From positions 35,392,768 to 35,456,767 of the forward strand of contig OX459095.1 in assembly GCA_949775045.1 (NCBI GenBank): 64,000 nt of DNA, written 5' to 3'. Below the pieces are notes generated by a model. That model had not been told where the DNA came from. It ran no database searches and was given only the letters and a program-made list of their open reading frames with translations. Origin of the DNA: Metridium senile. Lineage: Eukaryota > Cnidaria > Anthozoa > Actiniaria > Metridiidae. Positions 53,331-63,440 of this stretch are shown here, in pieces. A program made the translations under genes and the position numbers. Position 1 is the stretch's first letter. The number at the start of each line of letters is the position of its first letter.

Positions 53331-53780
53331 TTACATCTCGCTAAGGAACGACGCCATTGGTTTCCCTGTTCTCAGATGAGCTTCATATGCTTCAACCCAT
53401 ATCAAACCTTTCATAAAGACTTGATATAAAGTCAAGTCAGTAGTCCAAAGCTCTGCACGATGATGGCAAATCTTAGTAAATCCATTCAATGAACCCCATG
53501 AGTGATCAGCGTGGCCAACATCACCACCGTCTTTCTTTTTTAAAAGTTTTGAAGGATTTGATACTATTAGATTAGGACAACTGTTTGGAAAATCATCGGG
53601 GATGAGTACTCGAAGTGAGTATTTCTTGTTGCCTGTTGTAAACACATCTACTTCGACTTCCGCTGGTTGACCACTAGATGCAGTTGGATTAATCCATCTC
53701 AAACGGTCGTCAGGAAAATACATTTGTAGTATTCCTTTTTCGAAATCAAGTCGTTTTCTTTGATATTGAGAGAAAGGCAT
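53331..53780 (-). CDS. E2-like ubiquitin-conjugating protein, prokaryotic type (E2-2)
   Basis: 149 residues starting M-P-F-S. The E2 elements in order are the helix K-R-L-D-F-E-K-G-I-L, the F-P-N-S-C-P-N-L turn, H-S-W-G-x-x-x-G-F-T-K-I-C-H-H with probable catalytic Cys105, and E-L-W-T-T-D-L-T-L-Y then W-V-E-A-Y-E-A-H-L-R-T-G. It ends just after the helix, like E2-1. It is head-to-head with E2-3, 160 bp between start codons. The three E2s differ mostly in the surface strands before the active site, which would suit different substrates or E1/adaptor partners (inference). Confidence 0.85.
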   Translation of the reverse strand: MPFSQYQRKRLDFEKGILQMYFPDDRLRWINPTASSGQPAEVEVDVFTTGNKKYSLRVLIPDDFPNSCPNLIVSNPSKLLKKKDGGDVGHADHSWGSLNGFTKICHHRAELWTTDLTLYQVFMKGLIWVEAYEAHLRTGKPMASFLSEM

Positions 53781-53940
53781 GTTATATTCGACGTTTGACT
53801 TATCAATTTAATAAATCCAAAAATGTTTATCTTCACTGTTTACGTCATCATAATTCTGGGAAATAGCATTATACCTTAAGGCCCACCAGTAAATGTTCAT
53901 TGATTGGTGGAACAGGGATCCGTTATTCACTGTATTCAAC
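53781..53940. promoter_or_regulatory. Bidirectional promoter between E2-2 and E2-3
   Basis: 160 bp between divergent starts. It contains a CRE-like TTACGTCA (53840-53847) and a STAT-like TTCTGGGAA (53854-53862) side by side. There is no full kB palindrome. Confidence 0.55.
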
Positions 53941-54552
53941 ATGCCTTGGACTGATGGTCAGACGAAAAGATTTGCCAAAGAGGAACAAATATTGAAGGAT
54001 TATTTTCCAAACAATGTTAAATGGTTCAATCGAGATAACATGAAAGTCGAGATAAAAATGACATCAAACAGCAACAAGTCGTACACACTTCGAGTATGTA
54101 TTCCTCAAGACTATCCCAATTCATGTCCAGAATTGTATGTATGTAATCCAGCCAGACCTCTCAAAGATATTCATGGCAATGAGATTGATTGTGGAACTGA
54201 CAATCATAGTTATGGAACCAAAAATGGACTGACTTCAATCTGCCATTTTGTTCCTTATATGTGGTCAAATGAGTACACTCTATACCAAGTGTTTATGAAG
54301 GGAAGAATCTGGCTAGAGGCGTACGAGATACACCTTCGTACAGGAAACCCCATGAAAACCTACCTCAGAGAGATGCAGAGTAATATCCCTATAGAGGAGA
54401 TGTTATCTGCTGCGATATTTGAAGGAATCCTTGCAGGTTTAGTAGAACAAGAGAGAGCAGGCACTTCCAGCTCAAGTACAGAACAACGACCACAATTACC
54501 AACAGGCAATACCAACGATAACAAATCGAAAGGATATTGTTCACTCATGTAA
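53941..54552 (+). CDS. E2-like ubiquitin-conjugating protein with C-terminal CaaX box (E2-3)
   Basis: 203 residues if begun at M-P-W-T-D (53941), which aligns with the other E2 starts. A Met 16 codons earlier has no counterpart. The E2 core is residues 1-145: Y-P-N-S-C-P-E-L, H-S-Y-G-T-K-N-G-L-T-S-I-C-H-F with probable catalytic Cys101, and W-S-N-E-Y-T-L-Y then W-L-E-A-Y-E-I-H-L-R-T-G. Unlike E2-1 and E2-2 it has a 55-residue extension: a short helix (E-E-M-L-S-A-A-I-F), a Ser/Thr/Asn-rich spacer and the end G-Y-C-S-L-M. C-S-L-M is a CaaX motif of the farnesyl type, so the protein may be membrane-anchored. Confidence 0.87.
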   Translation: MPWTDGQTKRFAKEEQILKDYFPNNVKWFNRDNMKVEIKMTSNSNKSYTLRVCIPQDYPNSCPELYVCNPARPLKDIHGNEIDCGTDNHSYGTKNGLTSICHFVPYMWSNEYTLYQVFMKGRIWLEAYEIHLRTGNPMKTYLREMQSNIPIEEMLSAAIFEGILAGLVEQERAGTSSSSTEQRPQLPTGNTNDNKSKGYCSLM

Positions 54553-55481
54553 ATCAACACTTTGGGTTGAGATAAATCTAGGAAAAAGCTATTTTGCAAA
54601 ACTATGGTATCACAAAAAAAGTAATAGCTTTGTAAAATGCACAAATTAAATCAAATTCGCAAAGACTGTTCAATGAACAATTGACAAAATACTTTTAACA
54701 TATATATTAGTTTTGTTTAAATATATATTCATTGTATGAATTTAGTAAACTAGTAATAATAAAAACACTCATTCTTTATTTTAATATATTTAGTTAATAA
54801 GGAGTCTTCTAACAGTCGACCTCTATTTTATGAGCGAACTCTCATCATGTTGTACTATGTTGTATTATAGACAGTCAGTCACTAGATATATTCAAATCGG
54901 CACTCAGGAAACATTTATTACAGAAACACATAAATATACACATACAGTGATATGCAGAAATATGTCGCTGTACAAACATATATATATAACATATATATTT
55001 TATATTGTATCTTTACACTTTAATTGTACATATATTTATCAATTTATTTATTACTATAATTATTCATTTTTATTTATTTATATTTTTATTGATCTTTTGA
55101 AATTATTTTTAAGTATTTTGTTATATCTGCAGTGATGGGCAACCTTTGTAGATTAAAATTAGATTTAGATACTGTACGAGCGAGGATATCGTGACATGTA
55201 CAGAAACAAACACTGTACAATGCACACTCGAAAAAATACGTTAACATGTTTACAATGTGAAATATAAAATTCAATAGATGGGGTTGGTGTTTTATTTGTT
55301 TATTACCATTTCATCTTCTTTATTTCCGATTGAGCTTCTGAGAATGATTTGACAAAACAAATGCAACTCTGCAAATTCCAGAGCGTGACAATGTGCGTTA
55401 CATTACTGGGAAATTGCTTTACCAGAAATGTTTCTCATAACAAATATCAAATGATATACATTATAGTCGGAAAAGAAAAAA
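54553..55481. other. Intergenic with LINE tail scrap
   Basis: At 54870-54925 the plus strand reads S-L-D-I-F-K-S-A-L-R-K-H-L, a LINE C-terminal fragment, followed by AT-rich tail sequence. From about 55340 to 55480 the sequence mirrors 35840-35990 upstream of the JAMM gene in arm 1. Confidence 0.55.
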
Positions 55482-56567
55482 ATGTCTAATGAAATTTGTG
55501 GAGAATGGACTAGCTTCAAAGTTTTGATCTACGAGTCCGAATATCGTCAAATACAAGCATGGACGGCCAAGTCTCCAAACCTTGAGACAGGAGGTGATCT
55601 GTTTGGCTTGTGGTTAGACGAGAATACTGCAGTAGTACAACTTGTACTTGGACCAGGGAAGGGTTGTCACAGAACTGCATTTTCTTTCTACCAAGATGTA
55701 GAATACCTTGAACGTGTTGGTAACCAGTTGACCACCAAAGAAGGTCTTTGTCATATCGGAGAATGGCACTCGCATCACACACTCGGTCTGACCAGGCCAA
55801 GCGGTGGAGATGAGAACACTGTTTGGACAAATATTCATCGATATGGAATCCACAGATTCTGTCTTTTTATCGCTACGATAAGCCGTAATTACAAAACTTG
55901 TAATGTGAACGCTTTTTTCTTTCAAACCACTACTAAGGGAAGAAGATTAATGAATGAAGGGGAATTTGCCTACATAGAAGAACTAAGTCCCTTTCGACAA
56001 AAACTGAACCATATGTTGCCCATTGGATCTCAATTACAGAATTCCCAAAATGATTTAGATATGTTCGAGCAAAATGTGAACCAAAACATCAGAACACGTT
56101 ATGTTAAAGAAAGCTCTAAAAGTAAAGATAGGGTTCGATATGAGAAGAATGGAAATAGTCAAAGGGATCTGGTCATAAATAAAAACCAAACAGATAAGCA
56201 GGAATCGAATTCAAATAAAGAGCAAAGAGAAATAAATGCAACACTGAAGATCGTTAGTTCAGCCAATGATCAACATAGGATAACACAAGAAAGAGCTTTT
56301 GAAGGATCTGTTCCTACGCGTGAAACAAATAGTAACTATAAATGTAATAATATAAGTTTATACTCCAACCCACAAGGTATCGATCGAGATGAGGAAATTA
56401 CTTCTTATGACCTTGACAATACTGTATCAGGTTGTGTACTCGAAAAAGAATGGAATCATATTGCAGATCAAGATTTTGAAATGAAGAATGTTGTTTCAGA
56501 TCAAAAACCCTCAGAAGACAAGAAAGGCCAAAACTCGAATTGTCAATTGTTGAGTTTGTTTTGCTAA
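55482..56567 (+). CDS. JAMM/JAB isopeptidase with long polar tail (copy 2)
   Basis: 361 residues starting M-S-N-E-I-C. JAB domain: Glu35 in L-E-T-G-G-D-L-F-G-L-W, His96/His98 in G-E-W-H-S-H-H-T-L-G-L, and Ser107/Asp110 in R-P-S-G-G-D. The E-L-S-P-F-R-Q motif follows. The polar tail shares L-Y-S-N-P and S-G-C-V-L-E-K-E with the mirrored copy at 34645 but lacks its Asp-Gln run. The spacing between the second His and the Ser is eight residues rather than the usual seven, as in all five paralogues here. It lies downstream of E2-3 on the same strand. Confidence 0.89.
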   Translation: MSNEICGEWTSFKVLIYESEYRQIQAWTAKSPNLETGGDLFGLWLDENTAVVQLVLGPGKGCHRTAFSFYQDVEYLERVGNQLTTKEGLCHIGEWHSHHTLGLTRPSGGDENTVWTNIHRYGIHRFCLFIATISRNYKTCNVNAFFFQTTTKGRRLMNEGEFAYIEELSPFRQKLNHMLPIGSQLQNSQNDLDMFEQNVNQNIRTRYVKESSKSKDRVRYEKNGNSQRDLVINKNQTDKQESNSNKEQREINATLKIVSSANDQHRITQERAFEGSVPTRETNSNYKCNNISLYSNPQGIDRDEEITSYDLDNTVSGCVLEKEWNHIADQDFEMKNVVSDQKPSEDKKGQNSNCQLLSLFC

Positions 56568-56624
56568 GATTTGGAAATATTGAGAAATCTTGTGTAAATG
56601 TATATACTATACATGTAGTTTTGC

Positions 56625-56630
56625 AATAAA
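56625..56630 (+). terminator. Polyadenylation signal
   Basis: AATAAA 58 bp after the JAMM stop at 56567; a second overlapping copy follows. Confidence 0.6.
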
Positions 56631-56847
56631 TAATAAATTCATGAAAATACCTTTTTGGCCATCAAAATTTGACATAAAAACATCGAATACTAATAGTTAA
56701 ATATGTTTTTGTAACAAAATGTACTCTTGGTAATAGATAAATATTCAGAAAACAAAATGTATTCTAAAAATAATAAAAACATATTGTTTTTAATTATTGT
56801 TCATGATTGTCACACAACACGTTTTCAACCATGAAAATTCAAAGAAA

Positions 56848-56885
56848 TGACGTCACTCACTATTATTATACTTTGGGAAATTCCC
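56848..56885. promoter_or_regulatory. CRE plus NF-kB-like site upstream of peptide A2
   Basis: TGACGTCA at 56848-56855 and GGGAAATTCCC at 56875-56885, 90 bp before the start. Spacing is conserved with arm 1 although the intervening bases have changed. Confidence 0.65.
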
Positions 56886-56974
56886 GAATTCTCAGAACTT
56901 ATCAACTTGCTAATTCAAATCATTCAGTATTCTTTGTGGCGTTGAACATCTACACGAGTCAAATAAAAGATACA

Positions 56975-57175
56975 ATGAGTTCGCAAAAGAAAAAAATCGA
57001 AAAGTTTATGGAAAGTCCAAGCGGCAGTGAGACTATGGTGTTTGATCCTGCGACTGGTAAACTGACAGTACAAAATAAAGCAACAACTCAAAGTCAACAG
57101 CAAAGCGGAGCAGATCGAAGAGTCATGTTGGACATGAATAAACCTGGAGCGGGAGGATTCTTTCACAAGGATTGA
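56975..57175 (+). CDS. Short protein family A, copy 2 (candidate modifier)
   Basis: 66 residues starting M-S-S-Q-K-K-K. It differs from copy A1 at only a few positions in the Gln/Thr-rich middle. The core T-M-V-F-D-P-A-T-G-K-L-T-V and the C-terminus G-A-G-G-F-F-H-K-D are unchanged. The frame is open upstream, but the matching segment of copy A1 uses different start possibilities, so the shared Met is preferred. The conserved end after Gly-Gly could be removed by a neighbouring JAMM enzyme (inference). Confidence 0.72.
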   Translation: MSSQKKKIEKFMESPSGSETMVFDPATGKLTVQNKATTQSQQQSGADRRVMLDMNKPGAGGFFHKD

Positions 57176-57360
57176 AAACAATATGAACACATTTGAGATA
57201 AGAACTTTAATTTTACCTGCAAACTGTATATATCACCGTTTATGACTGATCAAGTATATTAACAAGCACATTAACAGACTACTGCCACTGAACTACTGAT
57301 GTTGATTTGAAAGGACCATATCATAACAATGTCTTCCTGTAAACTGTTTATCCATCTATC

Positions 57361-58400
57361 GATGATTCAAGATTATACTGCTTATAACATGCAGAAAGAT
57401 CTAGAAACAGTAGAATAGACTTCTCTCGCAACCTGAAGAACTCCTGAAGTAGCTTGTTTGAAAGTAAATTAAAGCTCCATATGGATGATAGGAAATTATC
57501 TAATGAGCTCAGTTGTATAAGTAGAACTCTCTTACACCCATATTCAATAAAACAATATGTAAATGCGAAATGCTAAACAATTATAGGTATATAGAGGTGG
57601 TTGAAGGATGTATTTGATTGTGAAATTAATGTGTTCTCTAAACAACTTTCTAAATTCAAAGACAAGAATAATAATTGCAAAACCTTTGATAATTTAAGGT
57701 TTGATACACGTCTTGGACTGATGAGTGTCGTAAGCTAGTATCTTGTTAATCAAATACTATGTTGCTTATGTAGACTAGCAAACATGATAAGCAGTAATGT
57801 GCCTTTATGTTGACTGTTGATAAAATAACTATTGCTTGTACAAAAAGATTTTTTGTTGACAACCGTCAAGTTGATCAAATTGGCAAATTGATTGCAGATA
57901 ATCATAAGAACTATATAAACATACACAGGAACACTATTAGCTTTGGTGGACCACTAACATCTATTTCAACGCATTTTCTCTGATAGAAGTGAAAGAAGTG
58001 ACGCGTTTAATACTAATGTTGAGCTCATGTTTTTGCGCTTTCGTTTCACTTTCAGTCAAATTAAAAAAGGTATAATAAGGTAATATAATAATAAAATAAG
58101 GTTGTTCAAGAAACAATGGAAATTCCTTGTTTTCTGCATATAATTATATTATTTCTGCTTTTTTTTTTTGATGTGTAAAATAATCCTTAGAAATAAACGT
58201 TGGTTGGTGATAAATGTGTTTTTTTTGCCACTTTATTACAAAACATTACAAAGAGTAAGATAAAAAAATCTACATAAAATTCACTGTTCCATTTGCCACA
58301 TCTATACACCCTATGCAAAAAGAGGAAGACTGGTGACGAGCAGCATGAAAGCGAGGTTCTACAGCCTTCGCGCGGGATTTTCCATATGTTGTTTTGAATA
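57361..58400. other. Intergenic, nothing recognised
   Basis: AT-rich. A 112-codon minus-strand frame at 58187-58525 is the reverse of the SAP-like fragment below and is not a gene. Confidence 0.5.
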
Positions 58401-58562
58401 ATGGCTAGTTCAACTGCTCTTTCTGAAGAAGATAAACCCGGTGCTTCGCTTTTAGGCCAAAAACCTTCAATACTGAAGACAGATGAATTACGTTTTTGGC
58501 TTAAATGTAGAGGAGATCGAGGCAAAGGCTTAAAAACAAAGGCTCAATTGGTCAAGAGTTGA
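58401..58562 (+). pseudogene. SAP-like N-terminal fragment of a transposon-associated protein
   Basis: 53 codons starting M-A-S-S-T-A-L-S-E-E-D. The part E-L-R-F-W-L-K-C-R-G-D then G-K-G-L-K-T-K-A-Q-L-V-K matches the SAP-type N-terminus seen on many SWIM/YqaJ or transposase-linked proteins in invertebrates. It stops just after the motif with no splice donor, so it is probably a stranded first exon or relic. Confidence 0.55.
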
Positions 58563-58919
58563 GTGTCGCTTCTCGCGAAAAGTGGCACAACTACTTGTTA
58601 TGGTCATATAACACAAACACGTACAACCAAAATATGCTATGAATAAATCGATAACAAGAGAAGAAATACCGACATCCTTTTCAGACTTTAGAGTGTGGAC
58701 TGTGGATTTGTTTGCGACAACGATTTTTGAAATAGGTGTATATAAAGTTATTGTATTGTAAATATATTCTTAATTATTCTTAAAATTGTAAATAATTATG
58801 TAATTCAGCTTTTGGGCTGCAAATAATTTAAATAAACTATTTATTTATTTATATTGTATAAAACAATTTTCATACATTAAACCTTTCTGTTTTCATAAAA
58901 CTGTTAAAATGGTGATTTC

Positions 58920-59220
58920 AATAAATGTTAAAAATGGTGATTTTTATTTTAATGTGATGGTAATAATTGTAGTGGTAGTGATAATAATATGCTGATGATC
59001 ATGCTATGTTAGTGGAAAAAGTGGTAATGATGATGATGGAGATAATGTTAATAATGATATAAATGATGATGATGATAATGATAATAAAGATGATAGTGAT
59101 GAAGGTGTTAATAATAAAATGATAATAATATAATAGTAATAATAATGGTGATGATAATAATAACGCTGATAAAAGTGTTTAGTGGAGATAAATAATAAAT
59201 AGTATAATGGTATATAGTTC
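58920..59220. repeat. Imperfect (GAT/AAT)n microsatellite
   Basis: About 300 bp of gatgat/aataat units. The reverse frames are poly Ser/Leu/Tyr and not genes. Confidence 0.85.
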
Positions 59221-59346
59221 ATATATAGATGATGTACTCTTGTCCGAGTTAAATTTACTCATATAAGGGAGTCATTTTACTCTCATAAATTTTAGTCTGC
59301 TTGGTAGAGTAAATTTAACTCCAATACTAGAGTGAATTCAACTCCC

Positions 59347-59999
59347 TGTTAAAAGTGACGATAAGCTGATACATGATACATGATGAATTTTTCAATTGTA
59401 TTAATTATTATTTTCATTTTGTATTTCAGTTCTGCATGTTTTAATGACTTTCATTATCTTAGAGTACAGTATGCAGTAATTTTATGTATACATAAAAAAC
59501 GTTAAGATTGGTGAATAAAGTTCATGTCTTATAATATCAAGCATTCTAATTTGAATTGTTTTGACTTGGAATAAAGTCACTTCAAACAAAGTGCCTTCGT
59601 AAACAAAGTCAGTGATAATAAAGTTCATTAATTGTCTCCATTTACAGCCGTTTTACCCGAAGCAATGACTGTACTAGAAGAATCCACTTGTAGCGATTGC
59701 AGTCAATACAGTTTTAGAAGCTACTGGTCGTTTTGTCTGTTTCTTGGCTACAAGTTGTCCACTGTCCTCATCAAAGACTAATTCTTCCTGTGAACCTTTT
59801 CTCTGGTTTCTTGGAGCCTCATCCGAAGTTGAATCAGAATCCCTTGGAGTTTCGCTTTGATAGTGTCGAGGGTTTGATCCTCCTCCTCCTCCTCTGCCAC
59901 GAAAGGGAATTCGTTGTCTTTGGTTTTCCATCGCTTTAAAAGATGAATGATGATCTTGTTTCAATTTACTTAAACGAAAACAGCTTTATACGGCAACAC
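59347..59999. repeat. Direct duplication containing peptide B3
   Basis: Copy of 52406-53062 with few differences. It stops at acggcaacactgg and is followed by unrelated satellite DNA. Confidence 0.92.
59674..59931 (-). CDS. Short protein family B, copy 3 (candidate modifier)
   Basis: 85 residues starting M-E-N-Q-R-Q-R, identical to copy B2 apart from one fewer Gly in the run. The conserved core and the S-G-F-F end are intact. The duplication that made it ended about 70 bp upstream of the start codon, so the kB-like promoter site of B1 and B2 is missing and the gene now abuts satellite DNA. It may be silent. Confidence 0.6.
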   Translation of the reverse strand: MENQRQRIPFRGRGGGGGSNPRHYQSETPRDSDSTSDEAPRNQRKGSQEELVFDEDSGQLVAKKQTKRPVASKTVLTAIATSGFF

Positions 60000-60039
60000 T
60001 GGCACAGGAAATGGCTCTATGCAATCACATGTGGTGATT

Positions 60040-60282
60040 GATCAATGAATTGTATAAGTCTATACAAATATATGTTGGATTGCATAGTTGGGTACAACTA
60101 TAAAATCCTACATGGTATTGTATAAAGGATTGGATTAGTCCTATAAAATCCTACATGGTATTGTATAAAGGATTGGATTAGTCCTATGCAATACTAACAT
60201 GGCATTGTACAAAGTATTGGATAGATCAATTCAATACCACTGTAGTATTGTACAAAGGATTGTCTAGTTCAATTCAATCATA
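60040..60282. repeat. 85-bp-family satellite, left part
   Basis: Diverged units with ctacatggtattgtataaag and gattggattagtcc, ending caattcaatcata. They continue on the far side of the transposon at 63184-63440. Confidence 0.8.
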
Positions 60283-63180
60283 AGGCCTACTCTGGGGCCC
60301 ACCGTCGGTTAATGTCGGCCAATATCGCCAAATATCGCCAAATACCGCCAATATCGCCAAATATCCCAAAATACCGCCTAATATAACCTAATAATTCCCA
60401 AACTCACTTAATGTTTCTACATTTGTACTTTTATTTTCAATAATATCCAGCAACATAATGGTTGCTGCTCTCTTATAAATTGAAGACAGCAAATATATAT
60501 TGTTATTAATATTATTTAAAACAAATATAGACCTTGCGCAACAGTAATTAAATTCCCTCCGACAATGCCCACCATCCAAGAACATTTAAACAAATAACAA
60601 TTATAAGATTAGTAAAAAGGAGCTTTACATAGTATCCAATATATTCCACAGAGTTGCACTCACTCTATCATAAATGGGCTATTTCAATTTTTATCTACAT
60701 CCTCCTTGTCAAGGAGCGTTGGAATTTTTTCAAGGGGGCATCACTGAAATTCATTGGATTTCAAAAAGGGGGGCGAGTAAAAATATCTGAAATCCAGTAG
60801 AATTTCAATGGTCTAGGTCAAAAATCATTTGAATCTATCTCGAATTTCCAGAGTGGCCGGGGGTAATATTTCATAATGGATTTCAACCCAGAATCATTGA
60901 AAAAACTGGAATAGCCCAATGAAATGAGTTTAAATGATCAGATATGACTTCTCTGATAGCTCAATTTATAAGAAATAACAAATTCTGATGTGCTTCTAAA
61001 GTGGATTTTGCTTATATTTGTGCATTTTTACATTAAAATCGCACTCTTTAATGATCATTGACAAGGACAGAAATAGTTCTAGCTAGCTTAAGAGTGCTCA
61101 CAATAAACCCATGAAACAAATAGTACTACTTAGTGCAAAATAGTGCTAATTAAACAATAGATTTAGTTAAATTTTGCACAATGTTGTTGGCTAAGTTTTT
61201 CATGGATATATTATATTGTAATCAATCTAGAACAATATCAACTTTGAATTATGCCTGGAAAAAAATCGGTCTCCACATCATAATTATAATTCCACTACTA
61301 CTTACATAAAAAACTGTTCTTTTAGAAGCATGCAAGCCAAACAAAACGCAAAAGCATCCATGTTTGTAGCCCTGTTGAATCTTTGCATTTAACAATTTTG
61401 CAATGTACAATAATTTTCATTAAATTACCGCTGACGAGCAGAAAATTAAGGTTAAAACTTCATGAATGTACATTAGAGTGTCTTCGACTTGTAGTGAACA
61501 CATATTCTACACAAAATATTCCACACATGAAGTACATACCTTGCCTCTCCGCTGGCCATTCTTGGGCAGGCTCATTGTGTTGAAAACTGATTGTTGATTG
61601 AAATGTTTTGTGCACCAAATTACTGGGTTACTGCAGTAATTACTGCGGTTTTCGGCTTTCTGCGAACTCAGACATTTCAAAGGCTGGTTGTGAAATACGT
61701 TTTTGGCTGCTGCTGGTTACTCGGCACCTTTTATGTCTTTGATTGAGCAGCCAAATACATATTTCACAACTAATCTTGCAATATGTCTGAGTTCGAAAGA
61801 CGAAAACTGCAGTAATATTAAAGTACAAATGCAGTTCAGATTGCAAAATTCGCTTTTCAAAAACCAACGAAGGTAAGCATTAATTGTGAAATCTTCTTTA
61901 GTATCAATTTAGGAAATAAATTTCAAACTTCGAAAAAGGTGCAATACTTTAATCGCATATTAACTTAAGATTAATTCATTACAAAACTCACAGGATTGAG
62001 AAACTATTCTTCACTGATATTCATATGGGCCTTCAGCAAATAATTGTTAAATAAAATAGTAGAGGTATTCAACAACTGTGGTAATTAAAATACATGCACA
62101 TATCAAATACTAAAATTAATCCATTATTTTGTCAAATACATTCTAGTGACCTTGTCAAAACATTTAAGAATAGCATAAAATGATTTCCAGAATTCTAATC
62201 AAACATTATCTGAAAGTTGTTTTTTTCAATTTCTTTAAAACTTAGGCTATGAGAATTTATTGACAATATTTCTATTAATTAAGTTTGATGTGCAAATACA
62301 AGTTAGAATTAAAAGATGCTCAAGATTTTGATCTTTAATAGTGACTTTAAAAATTGAAATATTCAAAATTATTTTGTTTTTCTGTTCTCTATGAGCTTAA
62401 TATAAGTGGTTACATTATTCTACTGACCAGACTGAATCCTATGATTGCAAATTCTAATATCAATGAAAAAAAACCACATCATACATCCACATTTGATTAG
62501 ATTTGTATAATCTTACATAAATGGAACAGTTTACTTTTTACTGTTATAGAAGGTACAGACCTATTTGTAATTAAATTAATTAAGCCCAAATGGGATATGT
62601 CTCTTTTATGTCATTATAGCTACAAAAAAATGCAACCCTACTAACAACATATGACATACAGTTGAACTAGAGTGATTGCAAAAACCTTTGAGTATTAGAA
62701 CCAGAGTATTTAAATGTTATAGTTTAATAGACAACTGCGGCTAGTGTCATTTAGTCTACTATTTGAGTTTTTTGTAATCACTCTGTGGTTTGGTTGTCAA
62801 CTATGACTGATGATTTTTTCAAATCTATCAATTATCAATTTTTATCAATTATTTATCAATTATTTATCCAACTATGACTGATGATTTTTTCCATAGGTTT
62901 TTTATATGAAGGCAAATTGTCTCCAGTAGGCAGGTTAACCTACTTTTAATTTCTATACAGTACATTTGTCAGTTTTCCCAAAACATTTGCCAATATCGCT
63001 TAATGTAGCCCAATGTTGCACTGTGTTGCGGTGACAGTTGGTCAAAATTTGCCAATATCGCCTAATGTAGCCCAATGTCGCACTGTGTCGCAGCAACTTT
63101 TGGCCAAAATTTGCCAATGTCGCCTAATGTAGCCCAATATTGCATTGTGTCGCGGCGACGGTGGACCCCTGAGTAGGCCT
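60283..63180. mobile_element. Non-autonomous TIR element, 2.9 kb, in satellite DNA
   Basis: Inverted ends of about 25 bp (AGGCCTACTCTGGGGCCCAC and its mirror with two mismatches) are flanked by ATCATA on both sides (60277-60282, 63181-63186). Subterminal regions carry repeated ccaatatcgcc motifs. No transposase frame is present. The interior is AT-rich with nothing else recognisable except the hairpin below. Confidence 0.8.
61630..61820. repeat. Nested hairpin inside the 2.9-kb element
   Basis: ttactgcggttttcggctttc with gaactcagacat is mirrored at about 61780-61820, and tgtgaaatacg is mirrored by tatttcacaa. Probably a small MITE. Confidence 0.6.
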
Positions 63181-63183
63181 ATC

Positions 63184-63440
63184 ATATATGGTGTTGTACA
63201 AAGTATTGGATAGATCAATTCAATAACACTGTAGTATTGTACAAAGGATTGTCAAGTTCAATTCAAACATATATGGTATTGTACAAAGTATTGGATAGAT
63301 CAATTCAATAACACTGTAGTATTGTACAAAGGATTGTCTAGTTCAATTCAATCATATATGGTATTGTACAAAGTATTGGATAGATCAATTCAATAACACT
63401 GTAGTATTGTACAAAGGATTGTCTAGTTCAATTCAATCAC
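63184..63440. repeat. 85-bp satellite, right part
   Basis: Three full units of 85 bp (atatatggtattgtacaaag ... ttcaattcaatc) with very few differences. Confidence 0.92.

Larger units (their letters stand above)
50185..57360. repeat. Inverted segmental duplication, arm 2
   Basis: Mirror of 33840-38220: spacer, peptide B2 (minus), E2 pair, JAMM (plus), peptide A2 (plus). It is longer because it keeps both E2 genes and carries the foldback element at 50700-52379. Confidence 0.88.

Noticed and set aside
55516..55925. 100-codon frames antisense to each JAMM gene (also near 27746, 35338 and 49690)
   Set aside because: They recur because the JAMM coding strand is conserved. The amino-acid content is that of a reverse complement and no family is recognisable.
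58187..58525. A 112-codon minus-strand frame
   Set aside because: It is the reverse complement of the SAP-like fragment and its flank.
63184..63440. Regular repeats considered as a CRISPR array
   Set aside because: The units are head-to-tail 85-bp satellites with no unique spacers, in a eukaryotic setting.
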